A DNA stretch of 64,000 bases. Source: Apostichopus japonicus (taxonomy: Eukaryota > Echinodermata > Holothuroidea > Aspidochirotida > Stichopodidae). The stretch is taken from positions 16,077,001 to 16,141,000 of the forward strand of contig NC_092568.1 in NCBI RefSeq assembly GCF_037975245.1. Reading direction: 5' to 3'. The notes beneath the pieces were generated by a model. The model had not been told where the DNA came from. It was given only the letters and a program-made list of their open reading frames with translations, and made no database searches. A program made the position numbers and the translations under genes. Position 1 is the first letter of the stretch, and each line of letters opens with the position of its first letter. Below, in pieces: positions 12,136 through 21,111 of the stretch.

Positions 12136-13107
12136 AGGGTTCGCAGGTTTCTTCCGGGGGTGGAAAAAACCGCGGAATATGGTTTATTCCACTCGGAAGA
12201 AATAGGTTTCTTCCAGTTTCTTCCGGACAAAATGGAAGAAACTCATTTTTTTTGGGAAAAACTGTTGATAAAGTTTCATAACAACCTGCAATGATTTCTA
12301 ACTATGTAATAAATGGACAAGAAGCACTATAGTGTCATCTAGGTAGTCTATATCTAGGTTTGGAGCACATGACCTGCTTGCGGCATATACTGTACACAAT
12401 ATAGTACTAGGCTACTAGCAGCGGACAATTCAGGGAACAACTATGGGCAAGCAATCTTTTGCAGACCAGAATGGTCCTGATTATAGCCCAGTTCTAAGTT
12501 AAAAACTAGTTTCTGAGTGGAGGGGCAAGTGTTCCCTGGATATTTGTGTAGGCCTACTACAATGCACACTCATTACTACGATTACATTGACCACTATGAC
12601 CATATTTTGTGGAGATTGAACTCAAGACATGAGGGTTACAGATTCGACTGGAAGTTGTAGTGTGAAATGAGGGCTGGCTCGTGGCCAGCTGTGTTTAATT
12701 GTGGATGTTTGTTCTTTTTGCTGTTGGGATGACAAGTCTTCCTGTGAACTACAAGTTGTAAATTAGGGAGTTGCAGAAATTAAACTGTTGCCTAAATCTA
12801 ACAGATATTGTTCGGCTATTTTCTTGGTGTTCATTGTATTGAATCCTCAGTTCATGGGCCAATCCAGGTTAATTATTCATACATATGGCCAGTTATGCAA
12901 TTCTGGTTGATGGGGGGATTGCAAGATGATAAGTACCTGTAGTCCTTCAATATAGTGATTTATAAGCAAACATCTTTTGGTGTAGGAAAACAACTCAAAA
13001 TTATAATCAAAACAAAAATATCATATTTTAATGGTATCAATGGTATGCATTTCAGTCAGATGGTGGTAAACTATTTGTCTCTTTATCATGTATGTGGGCT
13101 GTGCTGC
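12136..13107. other. Non-coding stretch between element copies
   Basis: The first 120 bases contain repeated GGTTTCTTCC/GGAAGAAA words that can fold back on each other; related blocks are at 13790-13890 and 14061-14140. The rest is unremarkable, and no gene is seen. Confidence 0.4.
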
Positions 13108-13767
13108 CAAGGGCGGCGGAACCGGGGGGGGGGCACAGGGGGCACGTGCCCCCCCCACTTTTCCTCAGGTTAAAAATGTGCCCTTTGTCTACATAAAAAT
13201 TGAGGTGTCTCAAGTTAGCATTAGAGGCCAGAGAACCAGAATGAACACTCGGGAAGGGCCGTTTCCGGCCATCTTAGGGGTTTGTAAAACCAAAAAATTT
13301 CTTGTACGCTCCGCGCCAACCAATGGTGGCGCTCCGCTCAGATATTCGTGCATACAACTTTCCAAACCCTGGTTACGCCACCTGACTTTTTATGAATCTC
13401 TGTGGGTCAATCTGAAAGCTATTTCGAATGGAAAAAAATTGTTAAGATATTAACAAGAATTAAGGTCTAATTCTGAAGATTCCTACATTAGCAACTAGCA
13501 TGATTTCACCTCATTTTGTCTCAAAAGAAAACTTGTTCCTTGTTTCCCAATTTGCACATTGGATATTGCAGTGCTATATGCATATTTTCCTTGAAGGGGG
13601 GGGGGGGGCTTGATGGAGTGATGTGTATACGCAAATAAGATAATACAATAAGAGTTACAAAGGGTACTAAATATAAGGCTGCATCAGTCCAATCGAATTT
13701 CTGCAAAGTGCCCTTTGATGCCGGTGCCCCCCCCCCCCCCAGATTAAAAGTGCTTCCGCCTCCCTTG
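13108..13767 (+). mobile_element. W-family hAT-like non-autonomous element, copy 1 (660 bp)
   Basis: The ends are CAAGGGCGGCGGAACC and, on the other strand at the right, CAAGGGAGGCGGAAGC. They are flanked by an exact 8-bp direct repeat, TGTGCTGC, at 13100-13107 and 13768-13775. An 8-bp duplication is the mark of hAT transposition. The G/C tracts near both ends and the internal GCGCCAACC...GGTGGCGC hairpin module are shared with copy 2 at 21533-22199, which lies in the opposite orientation. There is no transposase. Confidence 0.85.
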
Positions 13768-13811
13768 TGTGCTGCTTATAAGCCAATTTTCACAGTTTCT
13801 TCCGGAAGAAA

Positions 13812-14311
13812 CTGGAAGAAACCTGGAAGAAACAGGTTTCTTCCAGTTTCTTCCACTTCCCCGGAAGAAATAGGTTTCTTCCGGAAGAAACAGAACCATG
13901 ATTTCCGATATCAGATATTTCAAAACCGAATACTACACACATAGGCGTAGGAGGCAGGGGCTCCAGCCCCGCCCCCAACCAATTTTTCCCCCTTAAAATT
14001 CGGGCAATATGCTGAGAATTTTTTTTCGGGCACCTACGGTACTGAAAGTAAAATAAATAGCTGGAAGAAACCTGGAAGAAACAGGTTTCTTCCAGTTTCT
14101 TCCACTTCCCCGGAAGAAATATAGGTTTCTTCCGGAAGAAACAGAACCCTGATTTCCGATATCAGATATTTCGAAACCGAATACTACACACATAGGCGTA
14201 GGAGGCAGGGGCTGCAGCCCCCCCCCCCCCCCCAACCAATTTTTCCCCTTAAATTTCGGGCAATATGCTGAGAATTTTTTTTCGGGCACCTACTGAAAGT
14301 AAAATAAATAG
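13812..14311 (+). repeat. Tandem duplication of ~250 bp
   Basis: The block 13812-14060 is repeated almost word for word at 14061-14311. Each copy starts with CTGGAAGAAACCTGGAAG and contains a GGAAGAAA/GGTTTCTTCC foldback, then ATTTCCGATATCAGATATTTC, ACTACACACATAGGCGTAGG and a Y-family left end, and finishes with AAAGTAAAATAAATAG. The second copy continues into the rest of a Y element, while the first is cut short. This points to a local duplication after Y insertion, or to an assembly artefact. Confidence 0.75.
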
Positions 14312-14598
14312 CAATGATGTAGCTTAAGAAAATGGATAGTTTAAAAATTACCTCTTTGGTAATTGAAATAAAGTTCTAAGCTTGGCCGACTAATTCGCCA
14401 TTACTACTGTAAATGAGCGTTGTGACACCATTGGACCCTTTTTCTCCATCTACATAAGACATTCACTGGCGGATCCAGGGCCTTTTTTGGGAGGGGCCAA
14501 AGTGGCGTTAGAGTGATATGGGGAGGGGTCTAAGGGGAATGGGGGAGGGATCTAAGGGGAGGGGCTGGAAAATTTTCTATTGCTGAATGCCCTCAGAT

Positions 14599-15490
14599 TA
14601 GCGGCGTAACGATGAGTCAGGGTGCCCCTGGGTCCAGGGAAGGAAGGGCCCCCCTGGCTGCTGCGGAGAATCTACCGATGCGCGCGGAGCGCACATCATG
14701 AGCGCGGAGCGCGAAGTCCCAAAGGCGTGGGTCCAGGGCCCGCCTTAGGGCCCTGGAAGCTCTGGGATTCTACAAGCTCTCTGGTGCAATCTAAGCCGTA
14801 TATGGAACATTTCGTGGTGATTTTATCGACTGAGATTTTGGGGAAAATCTGCGTTCATAGACACATATTTGGTCCACCTTGTCTGTCATACTGGGAACAT
14901 GAAAAAATGTGTTGCAAAACTAGAATACATTAAGAGATTGAAAGGACAATAAGACCAAATGACCAATGTCCAATTAACATCAACATGTATATTTCCACCC
15001 GTGGCGTAACTCCTGTGGACAAATGGTATCCAAGTTCCCGAGAACTTGGAAAGGCTAGAGCTTGAATTTACTGAGCCTGGCCTTCTGTCAGCAAACATAT
15101 CGATTAGTCCATCTATATCAAGTGACCATGCCTCCTTGCTCTCGATGGAAAGGATAGCCAGCGAATCCAGCCGATCTTGAGAAATGGTTGAACGTAGGTA
15201 TAAGTCTTGATTAGCTTCAACTTGGAGAATGATCTTTCTGCGGTCGCCACTGTGACTGGAAGTGTAATAAATAGGACCACAGCCGATAACAGCTTTGAGT
15301 AGGTACTAAGGTCACACAGAAAAATATATCCATTGTCTCGTTTATAGTTTCTTTTCCAACGAAAACGTGCCGTTTCAAAAAAAAAAGGGGGTTCCCCTCT
15401 TCTAAGTTCTGTACATCAGTGCAGCGGGGGCCCCCTTTGGTCGGGGCCCCTGGGTTTGCCCCGTCCGAGCCCATAGGCGTTACGCCGCTG
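14599..15490 (-). mobile_element. hAT element A2 with transposase remnant, nested in element A (892 bp)
   Basis: The inverted ends are TAGCGGCGTAACG at the left and CAGCGGCGTAACG on the reverse strand at the right. They are flanked by the exact 8-bp repeat CCTCAGAT at 14591-14598 and 15491-15498. Removing it restores the CTCAGATGCAATTTGGTGC phrase of the host element. It carries a decayed hAT transposase C-terminus on the minus strand, which confirms the superfamily directly. It also holds CG-rich GCGCGGAGCGC repeats at 14680-14712. Confidence 0.9.
15065..15300 (-). pseudogene. hAT transposase C-terminal dimerisation domain, frameshifted fragment
   Basis: Read from 15300 downward the peptide begins YSKLLSAVVLFITLPVTVAT, then AERSFSKLKLIKT. 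After a one-base frameshift near 15208 it continues YLRSTISQDRLDSLAILSIE. The TAERSFSKLKLIK...LRST...RL..LAILSIE pattern is the hAT family dimerisation region, of the type seen in ZMYM1-like domesticated and active hAT transposases. Only the C-terminal end is present; no catalytic Asp or BED zinc finger is seen. It sits inside element A2, whose ends and 8-bp duplication agree with hAT. Confidence 0.85.
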
Positions 15491-16084
15491 CCTCAGATGC
15501 AATTTGGTGCGACAAAGTGTACAATGGTGATGTTAATTTACTTCTAAAAAATGTTTCCCAGGTGTAATTTTCTAAAATATTTATAAAACAAAGTTAGGAT
15601 CATCTTTCTCAAATATTTTTATTTTTCATAGGTTATAAATTTCTTACAACCAGCCTGTAACTGCAAAATGGTGATAAACTGTCATGCTCATACATTTAAT
15701 TTTAAACCAGAAAACGTAAAGGTTTAGACTAGTCTACCACTGCTATTCCTCTCGATTTTTTAAATTTCCAATCATGTGATTCAGCGGATGTTCGGAAACA
15801 CTTTTTAGCTCACCTTTGGGGGGGGGGCATGGCCCCCGTTGGCCCCCCCCCTTGGATCCGCCAGTGAAGACATTTCGTTGTTTACATTAGCATCCGGCGA
15901 AATACTGCGCAACTTTCATGGACCGTACGGCACACGATGCCATGCGATGTAGTGACCGATGCTTGCTTATTTGATATTGACATTAACTCGTTGGACGCGC
16001 GCGAAAAATTTTGGTTACATTTTTCGGGTAAGTCGTTACAGCCCCCAAATCCAATTTGGCTCCAACGCCTTTGACTACACACAT

Positions 16085-16790
16085 CAGGTGCGTATCCAGG
16101 GGGGGGGCGTTGGGGGCGCGCGCCCCCCGGGTAAGGAAAAGAGGAGAGAAAAACAAGAGAAGAAAAAAGGGAAAAGGAGGGGAAAAAAGAAAAGGAGGAG
16201 AGGAAGGAAGGGAAAAGAAAAAGAAAAAAGAGAGAAAAAGGAGGGAGTAGAAGATAGCCAAGACCTCGGGAAGAGAAAGATCCCTATTATATACACAGGG
16301 TAGCCAGTGACAGATCAAGGATTACGGAGGGGGTGTGCGCCTCACCGTACCCCTTACCCCGACAACTCCATTTTTGACGTTTCCGTTTTTCCTCTCTCAC
16401 TAATGTACTTGAACTCGACCGAGTCGTCGGGGAACATAACGCATTTCGGGAAGGGGGCGACCGCCCCCCCCCCCCCCCGAGCAAATTTTCTTTATGATAT
16501 CGCTAGTAATTTCAAAATAGACAATGCTTAGATGCAACTTACAAGGCCTGGGAAGTGTCATTTCCAGCGATCTGGGAGGCATTTTCGGCCAAAATTTTTC
16601 TTGTACGCTTCGCGCCAACGCATGGTGGCGCTTCGCTTAGATAGTTTGCCTACAGGCTTCGCCCTCCCTTGGCAATTACTCGCTACACGCCTGTTCGGTA
16701 ATTTGTAAAGCAAAGAGCAGATATAACATCATATCAATGAGCATTGAAATGCATGTTCCACGATGTACAGCCTCAAAAACTGTCAATGTG
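16085..16790 (+). mobile_element. Z-family composite repeat, left arm of a large inverted repeat
   Basis: It starts CAGGTGCGTATCCAGG followed by a GC palindrome (GGGGGCGCGCGCCCCC). An almost uninterrupted polypurine run follows at about 16137-16250, then CCAGTGACAGATCAAGGATTA and a segment with the GCGCCAACG...GGTGGCGC hairpin module at 16600-16645. The whole arm recurs inverted at 21112-22560. It has no target-site duplication at these outer ends and no coding capacity. Confidence 0.7.
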
Positions 16791-16796
16791 TGTAGT

Positions 16797-17229
16797 CAAA
16801 GGCGTAGGAGCCAGATTGGATTTGGGGGCTGTAATGACTTGCCCGAAAAAAAAGCCAAAATTTTTCGCGCGCGAAGCGCGCATTCAACATGTAGATGCCA
16901 ATATCATATAGGCAAGATCGCTCATTACATCAAATGGCATCGTCTACCGCACGGTCCGTCAAAGTTGCACAGTATACCGCCGGATGCTAATGTAAACAAC
17001 CAAATGTCTTATGTAGATGGAGAAAAAGCATACAGATCCATTTATGTCAAAACTCTCTTTTACAAAGGTAATGTCGGTCAAGCTTACAACTTTATTTCAA
17101 TTACCAAGGAGATCATTTTAAGCTATTCATTGCTATTTATTTTTCTTTCAGTAGGTGCCCAAAAAAAATGGGAAAACAATTGGGGGGGGGGGGCTGCAGC
17201 CCCCGCCTCCTACGGGACCTACGCCTATG
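16797..17229 (+). mobile_element. Y-family hAT-like element, copy 3 (433 bp)
   Basis: It begins CAAAGGCGTAGGAGCC and ends CCTCCTACGGGACCTACGCCTATG, where part of the terminal repeat is doubled. It has the CGCGCGCGAAGCGCGC palindrome, the CTGTAATGACTTGCCCG and TTTCAGTAGGTGCCC blocks, and a G tract with GGGCTGCAGCCCC. It abuts X-family sequence at the same relative position as copy 2, so X+Y probably moved or was duplicated as a unit. No clean target-site duplication is seen. Confidence 0.7.
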
Positions 17230-17959
17230 AGTCAAGTGTTCGGTTTCGATATACCTGATATCGGAAATATCTGCTATTTTTCTGTTCCTTCAACCAAGTT
17301 TTGTAAAAGCCATTATAAGAGGTTGCAATATTTCTACACCAATAAATTAACTGTGTCGGAATTTTCCAAAATTTCCTCACCAACATTATTCATCATACTT
17401 TCCTCTACTCGTTCAATTTTCACCTGTCTGTTAGGGGTTCAAGGAGGTTTTTCTACATTGGTTGTCTATAGATTGAATTTTCTGCAACATTATGGGTATC
17501 AGGGGCGGATCCAGGATTTTGAGAAAGGGGGGGCCGACATCCCGATGGTAGCACTTTAGTGATCTGCGTCCTGAGGGAGGGGTCTAGGGGGAGGGGTTGT
17601 CCCCCTCCCCTTGGAAATTTTTGGTTAATTGTGAGTGCTCAGATGCAAAATGGTGAAACATTTCGCCAAAAACTAGAAAAACCAGAAACGTTGCAGACAC
17701 GCTTATTTTGTGCACATATTTTTTCTCGATAGACACATATTTAACAACGCTCAACAGTGCATGTACAATGGATACACTATTATTGCGTCGATTCGTTTTT
17801 TCTTTTGCGCGAAAATTAGGACACCAGATTCACCCCAAGAAAAAACATAAAACAAGATATATTCAATGAGATAATTATGATATACTTATTAATGAAAGGG
17901 GGGGGGGGTGTTGGCGGTTTTACACTATCTAACGCAACGTAGTCGCCAAGAACCTGAAG

Positions 17960-20040
17960 TATTTTTAAGGGAGGGCCCGATAATAAGCGGAAACGGATCA
18001 CCGACCGAAAAAATATCGGAATTTGTGGACTATTTCTTGCTTCCTATTGTATTAAAAAAAAAGCACCTATGTGAAAGACACAAATCACATTCTGAAAATT
18101 GTGGAAGCCACCCCGTTACCAAAAGCAGTAGTACTTGCTACACTCGATGTCGTCGCCATGTATACCAATACTCCCCAAGAGGAGGCAACAGATATATGTC
18201 AAGAAGTCTATGAAGAGGCGGAAAAAAGCGAATATGGAATAAATAAAATATCTTCCATATCCATGCGCAAACTAATTTGAACTTATTTTTAACAAGAAAC
18301 TGTTTCGAGTTCAATAACCAATTCTATCTACAAAAGATCGGTTGCGCCATGGGTAGCCAAGCCTCTCCGGAAATCTGTGATATCGTCATGCATAGACTGG
18401 AAAACCAGATTTTACCGACAGATAATAAAATCTTAACATGGCTCCGCTATAGAGATGAAATTCTATTGCTTTACGACGGTTCACCTCAGGAACTTGAACA
18501 ACTAGTAAACAGGTTGAATGAAATTCACCGCTTCTTAAAGTTTACGGTAGAAATATTACACCGAGGTAACATACCTAGATTTGAAAATCTTCAAAGGTCC
18601 AAGGTTTGAAACCAATGGGTTATTAGACACCAAAGTCTACACCAAACCCACGGAAACCTTCCAATACCTCGACAGAAATTCTGCACACCCACTTGCCACT
18701 TTTAAAGGCTTCATTAAAGGGGAAGTCTTACGATACGCACGTCTCTGTAACAATGAGACTGATTTCTTACAGATAAAGAATGCGTTCACAGAGAAATTGT
18801 TACTCCGTAACTGTAAGAAAGAGGAAATTGCCTCAGCCACGAAAGGCATAAAATTTGAAAACCGTGGGCAATACCTCACTACCAAACCTAAACAAAAGGA
18901 ACCACCAATGGTGTTCAAGCTTACCTATACACCCCATATCAAAACCACGCATTTGAAAAATATACTTTTGAAACATTGGCACTTAATCTCGCAACACGCG
19001 GACAGGGGCGTAGCGAAGTTTATTTTTGTTGGGGGGGGGGGGGTGTGGAGGATTTGATTTGCCGACGGATCTGGAAGTGGTGACTGAAATGGGGGAGGGG
19101 TCTAAGGGGAGGGGTTGTCCCCCTCCCCTTTGGAAAATTTTTAGTTTTGAAACGTCCTTAGATGCAATCTGGTGCATATTTTAAGTCAAATTTGGCACCG
19201 TAGAATTTCCATTTCGATATTATTTTTATGGCAGTCGGCAGAAGAAGAATTAATTGGGACCAATTATCGAACTGTGTTTTCTCTTTCACCGATTGTTGAA
19301 ATAGGGAAACTTCGTGATGAAAATGTTCAGAAAACTTTCCGGTAATGAGAAATAACAACATTCATTGATATACAAGCGAGAAACGTTAAAAATTGTGTAC
19401 AATTCGTGAGCCGTGTCCTTAAGTTTTCCACGGAGAACGAATGACATCTGCGATGACGTCATTCTGAACAGAAGATAATAACGACACGTTGTCACACGAT
19501 AGCACGACTCATGGGCTGCGGCCTATACGGAAGCCTTTAATTCCATTTCTTTCACAGAGTTGCCGGCGATTCTGGCACTCGTCTAGCTGAGCCTGGCTAC
19601 AGTAGCTATACTGACGGCCGTGACATTATCGGTTATTTGCCGAGAGATTTTTAACTTGCAGGCGTCGGGTGATTGGATTGGTGAATGAGTTTATCAGATG
19701 AAGAACTGGAAAATCGAAATAAACGATAAAGAAGCTCCCGTTCTCCTTTTCTCTATTCAGCTTTCCTTCTTTCTTCCCCTTCCGCTCTCTTCACCTTTTC
19801 TCCTTTTGCCGACAGACCCAAAATTTGCCGACAGCGACCAAATTATTGGGGGGTGTGACACCCCCACACCCCCCCCCCCCCCCCGCTCGCTACGCCCCTG
19901 CACGCGGAATTATCCAAACTGTTTCCAAAAGAACCGATTATAGCCTACAAAAGGGCCCAAAATCTCAAAGATTTACTTGTTAACTCAAGGTTTCATACTA
20001 ACGAAGAATCAGCTGACGCTCAAGGTTCACACGAAGCTCT
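17960..20040 (+). pseudogene. Penelope-type reverse transcriptase, broken
   Basis: The fragments appear in the family order but in shifting frames. They are IISGNGSPTEKISEFVDYFL (about 17980), then MKDTNHIL and LATLDVVAMYTNTPQEEA (18071-18190), QKIGCAMGSQASPEICDIVM (18330-18390), WLRYRDEILLLYDGSP (18440-18490), LLDTKVYTKPTETFQYLDRN, and after the hAT insertion PIIAYKRAQNLKDLLVNSRF (19935-19990). These are the conserved RT blocks of Penelope-like elements. The catalytic Y-[ILV]-DD box reads YRDE, so it could not be active even if unbroken. There are at least three frameshifts or stops and no GIY-YIG endonuclease is seen. Confidence 0.9.
19003..19900. mobile_element. hAT element C inserted in the Penelope-like element (898 bp)
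   Basis: The 14-bp inverted ends are CAGGGGCGTAGCGA at the left and TCGCTACGCCCCTG, offset by a few bases, at the right. They are flanked by the exact 8-bp repeat CACGCGGA at 18995-19002 and 19901-19908. The reverse transcriptase reading frame continues across the site once element and one repeat are ignored, which proves the insertion. It shares the GGGGAGGGGTCTAAGGGG...TTAGATGCAATCTGGTGC core with elements A and B and has no coding capacity. Confidence 0.95.
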
Positions 20041-21111
20041 TTTAGATGCTCTTGTAGCTGCACTATGAGTCCATAAAAACTCGTGCACAGAAAATAGATG
20101 CATTTTGAGAACGAGACGCCCAGACCGAATATAAAATATTCAAAGGCTACTACTGATGAAGCTCCTCCTATAAAGTTTGAGAGCAGAAACCGGTCTAGTT
20201 GGTCATAAGAACCTACACTAGTCTCTCCAACTATTAAGAGTACACTCAATTCACCTAATAGGTGCAATTATATTTCACCACGAGGAGCATGCTATAAGTT
20301 CATGTTCCTCGGGCCCTCCATTAAAAATACTTCAGGTTCTTGGCGACTACGTTGCGTTAGATAGTGTAAAACCGCCTACACCCCCCACCCCTTTCATTCA
20401 GATAATTATGATATACTTGCTAACTGTGCATTGATTTTCCCTGACAGTAATAGTCAGCACTATAGTACTGAGCCGTATCTAATTAATACGTGATGTCGCG
20501 TAGGCCTGATAATTGCCTTAGTTTCAAATTTGGAATAAAAACGATCGCGTTTCAGGGAAGAGCAGCTGGATATATATTAGGCTTTTCTTTCACCAAGTTA
20601 TGCCTATTAGGAATTTGAAGTACTCCCGCATAAAAAAAACGCAGCTGATTTCCAAAAAGGGGGGCCGGGGCCGGGTCGGCCCCCCCCTGGATCCGCCCCT
20701 GGGTATGTTTTCAAGTGATTTTATTCACGAGAAAAGTGAATTTTCAAATTCTCAACAAGTAATGGGCTTAAAACCTTGAAAAGTAGGGCTTTCGGATATT
20801 GTGGGCCGTGACGTAGAATAACCTACAAAAGCAATCATCCATAGGACATGCAATCAGGTCGAACATGATGTGTGACTGGTGACAATCTTCAAAAAGGTTA
20901 TGGATGAAAAAAACTTTTGGGAAATACTTGGTTCTCAGGCAAAAGTGTACATCTGGTTGCTCATTTTCAAGCCCGAGAAGTGCCATTTCCGGTGATCTGG
21001 GGGGTATCAAAACCAGAAATTTTCTTGTACGCTCCGCGCCAACCGATGGTGGCGCTCCGCTTAGATAGTAATTCGCGCCCCCCGGGTTACAAAATCCTGG
21101 ATACGCGCCTG

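Larger units (their letters stand above)
14464..15866. mobile_element. hAT element A inserted in Y copy 2
   Basis: The ends are CACTGGCGGATCCAGGG and, on the reverse strand at the right, CACTGGCGGATCCAAGG. They are flanked by the exact 8-bp repeat AAGACATT at 14456-14463 and 15867-15874. Near the left end are GGGGAGGGGTCTAAGGGG phrases followed by CTCAGATGCAATTTGGTGC. The same phrases occur inside the elements at 17500 and 19003, so these three belong to one hAT family with diverged tips. A further element sits inside at 14599-15490. Confidence 0.85.
14191..16073 (-). mobile_element. Y-family hAT-like element, copy 2, interrupted by two nested hAT insertions
   Basis: The left end is CATAGGCGTAGGAGGC and the right end reads CCAACGCCTTTG, flanked by the exact 8-bp repeat ACTACACA at 14183-14190 and 16074-16081. 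Without the insertion at 14464-15866 and its duplication the element is 472 bp, the size of the other copies. It contains the ATTCGGGCAATATGCTGAG and GTAAGTCGTTACAGCCCCC blocks typical of the family. It is non-coding. Confidence 0.85.
17888..20399 (+). mobile_element. Penelope-like element (5'-truncated) with inverted terminal copies
   Basis: It is flanked by a 19-bp direct repeat, AGATAATTATGATATACTT, at 17869-17887 and 20400-20418. About 90 bp at the left end (AATGAAAGGGG... through CTATCTAACGCAACGTAGTC to GGAGGGCCCGA) recurs inverted at the right end (20309-20399). Inverted terminal copies and target duplications of variable length are known for Penelope-like elements. The inside encodes a decayed Penelope-type reverse transcriptase and hosts hAT element C at 19003-19900. 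Confidence 0.85.
17500..20701. mobile_element. hAT element B inserted in X copy 2, itself hosting a Penelope-like element
   Basis: The perfect inverted ends are CAGGGGCGGATCCAGG at 17500 and CCTGGATCCGCCCCTG ending at 20701. GGTAT is duplicated at 17495-17499 and 20702-20706. The left flank reads ATGGGTAT, so an original 8-bp duplication that lost three bases on the right is likely. Comparison with X copy 1 confirms the junctions. It shares the GGGGTCTAGGGGGAGGGG and CTCAGATGCAA phrases with elements A and C. Without the retroelement it is about 670 bp and non-coding. Confidence 0.8.
17230..21111 (-). mobile_element. X-family element, copy 2, split by a hAT insertion
   Basis: In reverse orientation it starts at 21111 with CAGGCGCGTATCCAGGATTTTG and carries the GCGGAGCGCCACC hairpin module. 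It matches copy 1 (11484-12135) through 20702, then jumps to 17499 and continues to about 17237. The interruption at 17500-20701 is a hAT element. Copy 1 is uninterrupted at that point and serves as the empty site. Confidence 0.75.

Noticed and set aside
16084..16318. Lys/Arg/Glu-rich or Ser/Phe-rich low-complexity proteins
   Set aside because: They are translations of the polypurine/polypyrimidine tract of the Z element.
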